64,000 nucleotides of DNA, taken from Sulfomarinibacter sp963733915 (GTDB lineage Bacteria > Acidobacteriota > Thermoanaerobaculia > Thermoanaerobaculales > Sulfomarinibacteraceae). Location: positions 124,001 to 188,000 of the forward strand of contig CAVTEP010000001.1 of assembly GCA_963733915.1 (NCBI GenBank), in the 5' to 3' direction. Every line of letters begins with the position of its first letter. The first letter of the stretch is position 1. Position numbers and translations under genes: made by a program. A model generated the notes under the pieces. It had not been told where the DNA came from, ran no database searches, and saw only the letters and a list, made by a program, of their open reading frames with translations. This document shows positions 17,119 through 24,397 of the stretch, piece by piece.

Positions 17119-17952
17119 ATGGAACGTCGTCTATTCCTCGCATCTGTGATGGCGGTTGCCGTCGCTCAGGCCGGATTGATAACGGCGGAAGAGTACGGCG
17201 AGGGCAACGCCCGGGTGCGCTTGGTGGCGAGCGCCGGTCGGCAGCACTCCGGGGACGCGGTCTTTCTCGGGGTGCGTTTCGACATCAAGCCCGGCTGGCA
17301 CATCTACTGGAAGAACCCCGGCGGCGCCGGTCTCGCCACCGACATCCGCTGGCGGCTGCCGGCGGGCATTGACGCCGGCGATCTGCAATGGCCCTTGCCG
17401 GTCGCCTTTACCCAGAGCGGTGACATCCCCGGGTACGGCTACGAGGGCTCGGTGGTGCTGGCGGCCGAACTACGGTCCGCAAACCATCCGCCGGACAACG
17501 CGGTCGTGGGTGCCTCGGTCTCGTGGCTCGCCTGCAGGGATGTCTGTGTTCTCGGTTCGGCCGAGCTCGAGGCGCCGTGGGCCGAGATCGAGGTCGATCG
17601 GGGGCTTGCAGACTGGGAAGAGTCACTACCCCATCCGCTCGAGGGATCCGACGCGCCCTTCACACTGACCACGAAAGGAGGCCTGGCCGCGGGGAAAGTC
17701 GGTCTGTGGCTCCAATGGCGGACTGCACCGCAATCCGTCGAGTTTTTTCCCGATCCATCCGATGGCCTCGTGGTGGAGGATTTCGCGATTCAGACCCGGG
17801 GTGGTCTGACCCGTATCGACGCGGTGGTGCGTTCGATGGCCGGTTCGGACCTTCAATACGGCACTCTGGACTCGGTAGTGGTGGTCATCGACGAGAACCA
17901 CCGACGTCGCGGCTGGGAAGCGACCATCAATCTGACAGAAAACGACAGATAA
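17119..17952 (+). CDS. Secreted DsbD/ScsB N-terminal-domain-like protein
   Basis: This exported protein (277 aa) has a signal peptide (to about residue 23) and a domain resembling the periplasmic alpha domain of DsbD/ScsB. The blocks GWHIYWKNPGGAG, LQWPLPVAFTQSGDIPGYGY and WLACRDVCVLGSAEL are present; the CRDVC pair would be redox active. Full DsbD has an eight-helix membrane domain and a C-terminal thioredoxin domain; neither is present here. A separate thioredoxin-like gene begins 10 bp downstream, so the two may act together in the periplasm. The absence of the membrane domain is visible; the partnership is inference. Confidence 0.75.
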   Translation: MERRLFLASVMAVAVAQAGLITAEEYGEGNARVRLVASAGRQHSGDAVFLGVRFDIKPGWHIYWKNPGGAGLATDIRWRLPAGIDAGDLQWPLPVAFTQSGDIPGYGYEGSVVLAAELRSANHPPDNAVVGASVSWLACRDVCVLGSAELEAPWAEIEVDRGLADWEESLPHPLEGSDAPFTLTTKGGLAAGKVGLWLQWRTAPQSVEFFPDPSDGLVVEDFAIQTRGGLTRIDAVVRSMAGSDLQYGTLDSVVVVIDENHRRRGWEATINLTENDR

Positions 17953-17962
17953 AGGAGACGAT

Positions 17963-18550
17963 ATGAAGCTGAAGATCATGATCATCGCGGGCATCGTGGT
18001 GATGACCCTGGCCGGCGCGGCGGCCGCGAGCAATGCCACGGTTGGCGCAGCCGCCCCGAACTTCACCCTGACGGACACGGCCGGCAACGAGGTGAGCCTT
18101 TCCGATTTTGCGGGCAAGGTCGTGGTACTGGAGTGGGTCAACCCCGACTGCCCGTTCGTGCAGCGGCATTACAAAGCGGGCACGATGAAAAACCTGGCCA
18201 CCACATACGGCGCCGAGGGCGTGGTCTGGCTGACCATCAACTCGACCAACTACATGGATGCCTCCGCCAATGCCGCCTTCAAGACGGCCAACGGCCTGCC
18301 CTACCCGATCCTGGTCGACCAGTCGGGCGAGGTGGGTCACCTCTACGGCGCGGCGACCACGCCCCACATGTACGTCATCGATGGCGGCGGAACGCTGGTC
18401 TACATCGGCGCTATCGACGACGACCCACGCGGCAGCTCCGATGATCCGAACAATTACGTGGCCGCCGCCCTCGACGAGGTCCTGGCAGGCGAAGCGGTCG
18501 CGACCGCAGAGACCAAGCCCTATGGGTGTTCGGTGAAATACAAGAACTGA
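17963..18550 (+). CDS. Exported thioredoxin-fold (redoxin) protein
   Basis: This is a periplasmic AhpC/TSA-redoxin type protein (195 aa) with a signal peptide (MKLKIMIIAGIVVMTLAGAA). The thioredoxin fold follows: PNFTLTDTAGNEVSLSDFAG, then VVVLEWVNPDCPFVQRHY, then TTPHMYVIDGGGTLVYIGAI. The active site is CPFV, with only the first cysteine of a CxxC. That pattern is common in this subfamily, which often carries PDCPF(V/I). GGAGA precedes the ATG. It directly follows the DsbD-like gene and is likely cotranscribed. An additional cysteine near the C-terminus (PYGCSVKY) might serve as resolving residue. Confidence 0.85.
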   Translation: MKLKIMIIAGIVVMTLAGAAAASNATVGAAAPNFTLTDTAGNEVSLSDFAGKVVVLEWVNPDCPFVQRHYKAGTMKNLATTYGAEGVVWLTINSTNYMDASANAAFKTANGLPYPILVDQSGEVGHLYGAATTPHMYVIDGGGTLVYIGAIDDDPRGSSDDPNNYVAAALDEVLAGEAVATAETKPYGCSVKYKN

Positions 18551-18564
18551 ATCAGGAAGTCTGA

Positions 18565-18638
18565 ACTGGGAATTGGGAATTCCCGTCCGCCCGCCGCGTG
18601 CACTCGCAGGGGTGGGTAGAAATTCAAAAAAAAAGAAT
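18565..18638. repeat. Composite element with AATTGGG arm and CCCGTCC...GGGTGGG collar
   Basis: GGGAATTGGGAATTCCCGTCCGCCC is followed by a short centre and GGGGTGGGTAGAAATTC, then an A9 tract. It fills the gap between the thioredoxin-like gene and the ABC exporter. Confidence 0.55.
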
Positions 18639-18695
18639 CTGACGCATCCGGCTCCCGTCATTTTGGGTCCTGTGCCTGAATGCCTGGTGTAGCCT

Positions 18696-18930
18696 GTGGG
18701 CGTGGTCGATAACAACGAGCAGCTGAAAGGACCCGATAGCGCGGCGGCCACGGTGTCACTGCGACGGCTGGTCGCTCTTGCAACGCCCGAGTGGCGGCGG
18801 CTGGCGGTGGCGACGGTCTTCCTGCTGATCGGCGGCGCCGCCGGGCTAGCGTATCCGCAGGTGGTGCGGGTGCTCATCGACGCGGCGCTGGCGCGCGGCG
18901 CCGCCACGATCAACAAGGCGGCGAGTCGCC
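18696..18930 (+). pseudogene. 5' end of ABC exporter, out of frame with the rest
   Basis: This stretch encodes a GTG-started N-terminus (DNNEQLKGPDSAAATVSLRR, then the first membrane helix LAVATVFLLIGGAAGLAYPQ). It leads into the ABC exporter below, but one extra base near 18915-18930 puts it out of frame. Read across the shift, residues ...GAATINKAA join MAAIFAVEALAVALRYYLF as expected for a MsbA-type exporter. A TAGCCT box lies 6 nt before the second GTG (18702), which may be the true start. It could be a real mutation or a sequencing/assembly indel. Confidence 0.65.
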
Positions 18931-20475
18931 ATGGCGGCGATCTTCGCGGTCGAGGCCTTGGCGGTGGCGCTGCGGTACTACCTGTTCTCGATCGCCGGCG
19001 AGCGCATCGTCACCCGGCTGCGGGAGACGGTCTACCGGTCGATCATCGAGCAGGAGATCGCCTTCTTCGATGCCCGCCGGACGGGCGAGCTGACCAGCCG
19101 CCTGACGGCGGATGCCACGGTGATGCAGAACACGGTCAGCGTCAACCTCTCGATGGGCCTCCGCAACCTGGTCATGGTGGTCGGTGGGCTCGCGCTGCTC
19201 ATCGCGTCGTCACCGCGGCTGACCATGGTCATGCTCGCCATCGTGCCGCCGGTCGCGGTTGGTGCGGTCGTCGTCGGGCGGCGCCTGGCAAAGCTCGGGA
19301 GGGAGACGCAGGACGCGCTGGCGCGCGCCAACGAGGCCGCCGAGGAAGCCATCGCGGGCATCCGTACCGTGCGCAGCTTCGCCCGCGAGGAGGCGGAGTC
19401 CGAGCGCTACGGCATTCGCGTGTGGGAGTCCTTCGCGGTATCTCGGCGCCGCATCAAGACGGTGGCGGTCTTTATCGCCCTCGCCACGGTCGGCGCCTTC
19501 GGCTCGGTGTCGGCAGTGCTGTGGTTCGGCGGTCGGATGGTGATGGCCGGCGACATGACGGTGGGCGCGCTGGCTTCGTTCATTCTCTACACGCTCATCG
19601 TCGCCATGTCGCTGAGTGCGCTTGCCGATTTGTGGTCCGACTTCGCGCGCGCCCGCGGCGCCTCGGAACGCGTATTCGAGCTCGTCGACCGCAGGCCGAC
19701 GGTGGACTCCGGCGGCGGCGTGCAACCCGGCAGCGTTGAGGGTCGGGTCGAGTTCGACGGTGTCGGTTTCTCCTACCCCGTCCGGCCCGAGGTGAGGGTC
19801 CTCGATGAGGTCAGCCTGAGTCTGGAGCCCGGCAAGGTGGTGGCGCTGGTGGGCCCCTCGGGCGCAGGTAAGTCGACCATCGCCGCCCTCCTGCTGCGCC
19901 TTTACGACCCTGACGACGGTGCGGTCCGGCTTGACGGCCGCAATATCCGCGAGCTCGATGCGCGCTGGCTGCGGGAGCGGATCGGCACCGTCGCCCAGGA
20001 GCCGGTGCTGTTCTCGACCTCGGTGGCGGCGAATATCCGTTACGGACGTCGCGAGGCCTCCGGCGAGGAGGTCGAGGCGGCCGCACGGGCGGCCAACGCC
20101 CACGACTTCATCTCCGACCTGCCCGAGGGCTACGACACCGAGGTCGGCGAGCGAGGCGTGCGGCTGTCGGGCGGCCAGAAACAGCGGGTGGCGATCGCTC
20201 GCGCGGTGCTCAAGGACCCGCCGATCCTGATACTCGACGAGGCCACCTCGTCGCTCGACGCCGAGTCGGAGTCGCTCGTGCAGGAGGCCCTCGAAAGGCT
20301 GATGGCCTGCCGCGCCAGCCTGGTCGTCGCCCACCGCCTGTCGACGGTGCGCCGAGCCGACCGGGTGGTGGTGCTCGACGGCGGGCGGGTGATCGAGACC
20401 GGCACTCACGACGAGCTCATGGCGGTCGACGGGCTCTACCGCCGCCTCGTCAGCAAACAGCTGGTGGAAGCCTGA
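18931..20475 (+). CDS. ABC exporter, fused permease and ATPase (MsbA/LmrA type), frameshifted
   Basis: This half-transporter has a transmembrane domain (about residues 1-260 of this frame) followed by the ATPase. The membrane part has the typical FFDARRTGELTSRLTADATVMQ coupling region. The ATPase shows Walker A GPSGAGKST, the signature LSGGQKQRVAIARAVLK, Walker B ILILDEATSSLD and the H-loop VVAHRLS. A homodimer would export lipid, peptide or drug. The ORF begins at an internal ATG because about 78 upstream codons are in another frame (18696-18930). If the shift is real, the product lacks the first helix and is probably inactive. Confidence 0.9.
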   Translation: MAAIFAVEALAVALRYYLFSIAGERIVTRLRETVYRSIIEQEIAFFDARRTGELTSRLTADATVMQNTVSVNLSMGLRNLVMVVGGLALLIASSPRLTMVMLAIVPPVAVGAVVVGRRLAKLGRETQDALARANEAAEEAIAGIRTVRSFAREEAESERYGIRVWESFAVSRRRIKTVAVFIALATVGAFGSVSAVLWFGGRMVMAGDMTVGALASFILYTLIVAMSLSALADLWSDFARARGASERVFELVDRRPTVDSGGGVQPGSVEGRVEFDGVGFSYPVRPEVRVLDEVSLSLEPGKVVALVGPSGAGKSTIAALLLRLYDPDDGAVRLDGRNIRELDARWLRERIGTVAQEPVLFSTSVAANIRYGRREASGEEVEAAARAANAHDFISDLPEGYDTEVGERGVRLSGGQKQRVAIARAVLKDPPILILDEATSSLDAESESLVQEALERLMACRASLVVAHRLSTVRRADRVVVLDGGRVIETGTHDELMAVDGLYRRLVSKQLVEA

Positions 20476-20558
20476 GCTCGCGAACACCCGGCACCGTTTC
20501 GACACGGGCGGACGCGATCGGTACACTGGGACGAGAACCACGATCCGGGGGTGACCGT

Positions 20559-22001
20559 ATGGACCAAGAACCCGGCTTGAGCCCGCCCACCGATCCACTT
20601 CAATGCAAACCCACGTTTTTCGGACCGCTGGACGATGATCTGACACCGGTCACGGGCCCCGTCAAGGTCTTCCCGGGCGAGGAAAAATATCTCTCTTCGC
20701 GCAAGCTCGACGCCCGGGTCAAGCTCGGTGACGCCGTCCGGTCTCGACTCGAGCGGGTCCTCGACGCGGACGAGACGGTGCTCTACGTGCTGCCCGCCCT
20801 CCACCAGCCCCGGCTTCTGGAACTTCTGGGTCTGGGGGTCTGGTGGAGCTACTTCTTTCGTGCCGCGCTGGTGCTCACCGACCGCCGTCTGATCGAAGTA
20901 CTGATGCGCGACGGTGGTCACGCCGGTACCCGCGTCTGCTCCTACTCGTGGGGCCAGGCGCGAGAAATCAGACTGCGGATGGGGACTCTGAAGCTGAAAC
21001 CCGCGCAGGGCCGGACCCAGAAGTGGACGATCAGCGAACGCGGTGATCGCAAGCTTCTCAAGCTTCTGCTGCCGAAGATCGAACAGCTCCTGCCCGGCGA
21101 CATCCACGCGCCGCGCCCGGTCCCGCTCTGGCACTGTCCGGAGTGCGGGACCGCGGCGCCGAAACACCCGGCCGAGTGCACACAGTGCGGGACGCGGTTC
21201 AAATCGAGACGCCTCGCGGCGGCCCTGTCCATCGCCTTTCCTGGCGCCGGGCTTTATTATGCCGGGCACCCGGTGCTGGCCGCTTTCGATTTTCTCGGTG
21301 AGGTGTTCCTCTTCATCATGGTGGCGATCATGTTTCTGGTCGCAGCCGGTCCCGCCGAGCTCGTCGGGGCGCTGGCCGTGGGTCTGCTGGTCCTGTTCTT
21401 CACAAAGCTCGAGAGCGTGCACCTGGCGACAGTCCTAGTGCATCGCACCAAACCCGATCGAGACCCCACCCGGTGGCGGCGACTCGTGATCGGAGGCGCG
21501 GTCCTCAGCCTGGGGCTGATGGCGGTCCCACCACTCCTGCACGGATCATTCGGCAATCGGCTGGATCGCGACCTGGACCTCTCGGCCAACGGCTTGGGCT
21601 GGAGCGGCGGTGCCGATCCGGAGCAGTGGCAGTTCGGGGTCGAGCCGAACCAGCGCTCGGAGTGGATTCGCGATGACGGTCAGGCGCTCTTCGTGTGGTC
21701 GCTACCGATGACTGCCGGCGAGACCTATGAGTCTGTGGCCGAAGACTTCAATGCGGAGAGCGGAAATATTGTGATCGAGTCGGACATCATCGGCGGGTTC
21801 GAAGGCTTTCGAGTTGTGATGAACGAGGTCGACGAGGAGGGCGGAGCGTACCTCGGAGTGCGGTGGGTCCTCTTCGACCGCGAGTTCGACGATCTCCACA
21901 TCATCGGCGCCGCCGTCTATCCGGAAGGCCTGGAGTCTCTCGAGTCCGAGGTCGACGTGTTGCTGCGGAATGCGACGTGGGTCACCGCCGAAGATCGATA
22001 G
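20559..22001 (+). CDS. Hypothetical zinc-ribbon membrane protein
   Basis: The product is not recognised as a named family (480 aa). An N-terminal soluble region (1-190) has a PH-like block, VWWSYFFRAALVLTDRRLIE, resembling bacterial PH/GRAM-type domains. A zinc ribbon follows (HCPECGTAAPKHPAECTQCG, about 189-208), then two or three transmembrane segments (about 218-290 and 311-330) starting SIAFPGAGLYYAGHPVLAAF. The C-terminal ~130 residues are soluble, probably extracytoplasmic, and acidic. The order ribbon-then-'PGAGLYYAG' recalls TM2-type proteins. It is a stand-alone gene following the ABC exporter. Confidence 0.65.
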   Translation: MDQEPGLSPPTDPLQCKPTFFGPLDDDLTPVTGPVKVFPGEEKYLSSRKLDARVKLGDAVRSRLERVLDADETVLYVLPALHQPRLLELLGLGVWWSYFFRAALVLTDRRLIEVLMRDGGHAGTRVCSYSWGQAREIRLRMGTLKLKPAQGRTQKWTISERGDRKLLKLLLPKIEQLLPGDIHAPRPVPLWHCPECGTAAPKHPAECTQCGTRFKSRRLAAALSIAFPGAGLYYAGHPVLAAFDFLGEVFLFIMVAIMFLVAAGPAELVGALAVGLLVLFFTKLESVHLATVLVHRTKPDRDPTRWRRLVIGGAVLSLGLMAVPPLLHGSFGNRLDRDLDLSANGLGWSGGADPEQWQFGVEPNQRSEWIRDDGQALFVWSLPMTAGETYESVAEDFNAESGNIVIESDIIGGFEGFRVVMNEVDEEGGAYLGVRWVLFDREFDDLHIIGAAVYPEGLESLESEVDVLLRNATWVTAEDR

Positions 22002-22015
22002 CGATTCCGAAGACG

Positions 22016-22999
22016 CTACTGCGCCGCACCGACGATCTGCTCGACCAGCGCCTGTCCCTCGGGCGTGTCGGGGATAATGCCGGGCTTGAGGAGCCGCCTG
22101 GTCAGCTCGATCCAGTTGGGGTCGGCGGCAAAGACCGTGCGAAACATCGGTAGCGCCTGCGCGATATCACCGCCCGTGGCGAGGGTCACTGCAGCCCAGT
22201 ACTGGACCTCGACATTGCCCGGTAGGAGCTCGGCGGCGGCGCCGTACTCGGTCATGGCGAGGTCGAGGTCACCGTGCTCGACCGCGAGGTCGCCCGCGTT
22301 CATGTGGTCGTAGGCGCGGTGGACCTTGAGCAGACGGCGGAGCTCGACAATCGGCTCCGGGTCGTCCTCGATTCTGAGCTCGAGCACGCGGTCTGCCCAC
22401 GATCGGCCCGTCGATTCCGGTTTGACGATCAGCATGGCCGCGGACTGCTTGCCGCGGATGTCACCGCCGACAGACTGGGCCGCCTCGAGCGCCGCCATCA
22501 TCCGATCGGCGAGGTCACCCTCGGCTGATTCGTAGGCCGCGGCCATGGCCGGCACCACCTTGTCGTTGAGCATCATGTTGGCCTGGACGGAGTAGCCCTC
22601 GCCGACGTGGTTGCCGGCGGCCTCGATGCACTTGGCCCCGGTGTGGGCGGCGACGTTGCCGTCGTTGTCGATGAATGCGACCTGGCGCACCTCGCGGCCC
22701 TCGTCAACCAGCAGGAGCGCTTCGAGCGCCTGCTCGGCGGAGAGCCCGCTTTTCATGAGCTCGAGCCCACGCGGTCCGTAGGCCGGGTCGACAAAGCTCT
22801 GGGTGGCGACGGCGCCGACCCCGGCCTCTGCCCAGCTGACGATGGAGCCGACCGAGAACCAGTGCGACTGGACCGCCACCCCCATCTCGCCGGTGGCCGC
22901 GTCGCGGGCGACGATGGAGAAGGTGTGGGCGAGGGGTTCCGTGGCGCGCGCGGAAAGCGAAGCGGTGATCACGAATAGGCAGATGATCAGTCGGCGCAT
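22016..22999 (-). CDS. Secreted DUF1028 family protein with C-terminal helical repeats
   Basis: An exported protein (327 aa) with a signal peptide, then the DUF1028 domain (about 22-235). The domain shows the typical start HTFSIVARDAATGEMGVAVQ, the blocks AEAGVGAVATQSFVDPAYGP and VQANMM, and GGDIRGKQSAAMLIV. DUF1028 proteins are predicted Ntn-hydrolase-like enzymes of unknown substrate. The last 90 residues look like TPR-type helices (AGDLAVEHGDLDLAMTEYGAA). The start MRRLII was preferred over an upstream ATG because GGAGG precedes it by 6 nt. It converges with the zinc-ribbon gene. Confidence 0.85.
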   Translation of the reverse strand: MRRLIICLFVITASLSARATEPLAHTFSIVARDAATGEMGVAVQSHWFSVGSIVSWAEAGVGAVATQSFVDPAYGPRGLELMKSGLSAEQALEALLLVDEGREVRQVAFIDNDGNVAAHTGAKCIEAAGNHVGEGYSVQANMMLNDKVVPAMAAAYESAEGDLADRMMAALEAAQSVGGDIRGKQSAAMLIVKPESTGRSWADRVLELRIEDDPEPIVELRRLLKVHRAYDHMNAGDLAVEHGDLDLAMTEYGAAAELLPGNVEVQYWAAVTLATGGDIAQALPMFRTVFAADPNWIELTRRLLKPGIIPDTPEGQALVEQIVGAAQ

Positions 23000-23047
23000 G
23001 AAATCCTCCACAGGCGTAGCTTTGCGCGCGATTGTACTCGGTGTTTC

Positions 23048-23090
23048 CTTTTTTGCCGCGGGCGCCCTACGGGCGAACGCGGCAAAAAAG
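23048..23090. repeat. Long hairpin with T-tract left and A-tract right
   Basis: CTTTTTTGCCGCG (23048-23060) pairs perfectly with CGCGGCAAAAAAG (23078-23090), and an inner CGCCC/GGGCG stem closes a TAC loop. The T tract is on the 5' side on both strands, which is the reverse of an intrinsic terminator. Confidence 0.7.
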
Positions 23091-23105
23091 AGAATGACAA
23101 AAGCA

Positions 23106-23134
23106 GACCCGGCCTCCGAGTCGGAGGCCGGGTC
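23106..23134 (-). terminator. Terminator hairpin downstream of the peroxiredoxin gene
   Basis: A 29-bp near-perfect palindrome (14-bp arms GACCCGGCCTCCGA and its complement) lies 21 bp past the peroxiredoxin stop. On the minus strand it is followed by TGCTTTTGTC. Confidence 0.65.
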
Positions 23135-23155
23135 GGGAAATCCGTGGCGGAGTTC

Positions 23156-23770
23156 TCAGTCGTTGAGTGCTTCGTGGACCCGACCCACCATCTCGGGTCC
23201 GGGGCGGAGAGTCTTGTCGCCATCGTCCTTCCACTTCGAGGGGCAGCCCTCGTCGGCCTTGCGCGCGAGGTAGAGGTTGGCCTTGAACTTGCGCATCAGC
23301 TCGTCGATGTTGCGGCCCATGTTGTAGAAGTTGACTTCGGAGTTGAAAAGCGTGCCGTCGGGGCTGATGATGAAGGTGCCGCGGAGCGCGAGCCCGGAAC
23401 CCTCGTCGTACACGCCGAAGAGCCGCGACAGCCTGCCGGTCGGGTCCGCGCCCATGGCGTACTTGACGTCGGCGAGCTCTTTCTCGTCACGCTTCCACGC
23501 CAGGTGGACAAACTCGGTGTCGGTGGAGACGGTGATGAGCTCGGCGCCCATCTTTCGGAACCTGTCCTGCTGCTCTGCCAGAGCAGCGAACTCGGTCGCT
23601 CAAACGAAGGTGAAGTCGGCGGGGTAGAAGAAGAGAATGGTCCATTTCCCGCCCTTCTTCAACTCGGCGAGCTTGCGTTTTCCAAAGCCGTGTTTCTCGG
23701 GTTCATAGACGGTGAGCTCGAAGTCGGGCACCTTCTGGCCGATCTTCACTTGGGTGATTTCGTCACTCAT
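23156..23770 (-). CDS. Selenocysteine-containing peroxiredoxin (AhpC/Prx1 type)
   Basis: This is a typical 2-Cys peroxiredoxin (204 aa) that reduces hydroperoxides, but its peroxidatic residue is encoded by an in-frame TGA (23600-23602, codon 57). The reading frame is MSDEITQVKIGQKVPDFE..., then FFYPADFTFV-U-ATEFAALAEQ. Typical members have FVCPTE at this place. The coding frame, the family motifs and the protein continue intact past the TGA: VSTDTEFVHLAW, GTFIISPDG, GRNIDELMR. The resolving Cys176 (DEGCPSKW) is retained. A hairpin fitting a bacterial SECIS lies just after the TGA. The start is supported by AGGGAG. Automated calling would split this into two pieces. Function as a peroxidase is family knowledge; selenocysteine insertion is inferred. 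Confidence 0.85.
23569..23587 (-). other. SECIS-like hairpin for selenocysteine insertion
   Basis: In the mRNA sense, GCTGCTCT pairs perfectly with AGAGCAGC around a GGC loop. The stem begins 13 nt after the UGA and the loop lies 21-23 nt after it. Bacterial SECIS elements lie in the coding region just 3' of the UGA, with a small apical loop that has a G in its first positions; this one fits. Confidence 0.72.
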
Positions 23771-23890
23771 GATGTGGTCTCCCTTCAGTTCGTGTTGCGC
23801 GCACCGGGCAGTATAAACCTCCCTTGGATTATTGGGAAGGGTTCTCGTTAAGTGAATTGCGCTGGCTGGGGAGCTTGGGTGGGAGCAATC

Positions 23891-24050
23891 ACCACAGAGG
23901 CACAGAGACACAGAGGTAGACACAGAGGTTTTTTAAAGGTGGCGCTGGGTGACAGTCAGGAGATGCGGAGATGTAACGCGATGATTCGCCCAAAGCCACA
24001 AGAGGGTTTTCCTCCGTGTTTCTCTCTGTGCCCTCTGTGTCTCTGTGGTT
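23891..24050. repeat. Inverted-repeat element with CACAGAGG-type arms
   Basis: ACCACAGAGGCACAGAGACA (23891-23910) and its near-complement CCTCTGTGTCTCTGTGGT (24032-24049) face each other. Between them are further related words (TAGACACAGAGG; CCTCCGTGTTTCTCTCTGTG) and about 60 bp of other sequence. It fills the gap 23771-24112 between the peroxiredoxin and csoR genes, apart from the csoR promoter. Confidence 0.7.
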
Positions 24051-24054
24051 TGGA

Positions 24055-24096
24055 TTGACTGGTATTCTGGGTATTTTAAATACCCCACCGGGGTAT
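24055..24096 (+). promoter_or_regulatory. csoR promoter and CsoR/RcnR-type operator
   Basis: A TTGACT hexamer (24055-24060) and a weak TAAATA box (24077-24082, 16-bp spacing) are overlapped by ATACCCC-acc-GGGGTAT (24080-24096). G/C-tract dyads of this kind, flanked by A/T, are the usual operators of CsoR/RcnR repressors. Metal would release repression of the csoR-permease operon. Confidence 0.65.
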
Positions 24097-24112
24097 GGTA
24101 TGAGTCCTGGCT

Positions 24113-24397
24113 ATGGAAACGACGATTGCGGTCGACGAGCAGGTTCAAAAGAAAGCCCTTCGCCGGCTCAGCATCATCGAGGGCCAGGTGCGGGGTCTTC
24201 GGCGGATGGTCGAGGAAAGCACCGGCTGTGTCGAGGTGCTCACTCAGATCTCCGCAGTTCACGAAGCCCTCCGCGGTGTCGGCAAGCTCATCGTCCGCCA
24301 TCACATCGAGACCTGTGTGACCGAAGGGCTGCAGACGGACAAGAAACAACAGCATCAGGACGAGTTGATCGACCTGATCTACAAGCTGAGCAAATAA
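24113..24397 (+). CDS. CsoR/RcnR/FrmR-family metal- or thiol-sensing repressor
   Basis: A small all-helical DNA-binding repressor (94 aa, DUF156). The conserved RLSIIEGQVRGLRRMVEES is at residues 18-36. The Cys-His-Cys metal-ligand pattern is visible: Cys in STGCVEVL, then His and Cys in RHHIETCVTEGL. That pattern is typical for Cu(I)-sensing CsoR but also occurs in persulfide sensors. It overlaps the permease start by one base (TAATG), so the two are translated together. The dyad just upstream is its likely operator. The metal is probably Cu or Zn, judged from the HMA domain of the neighbour. Confidence 0.9.
   Translation: METTIAVDEQVQKKALRRLSIIEGQVRGLRRMVEESTGCVEVLTQISAVHEALRGVGKLIVRHHIETCVTEGLQTDKKQQHQDELIDLIYKLSK

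Noticed and set aside
18915..18935. Programmed frameshift in the ABC exporter
   Set aside because: No slippery heptamer, internal Shine-Dalgarno sequence or downstream structure is visible; an indel is simpler.
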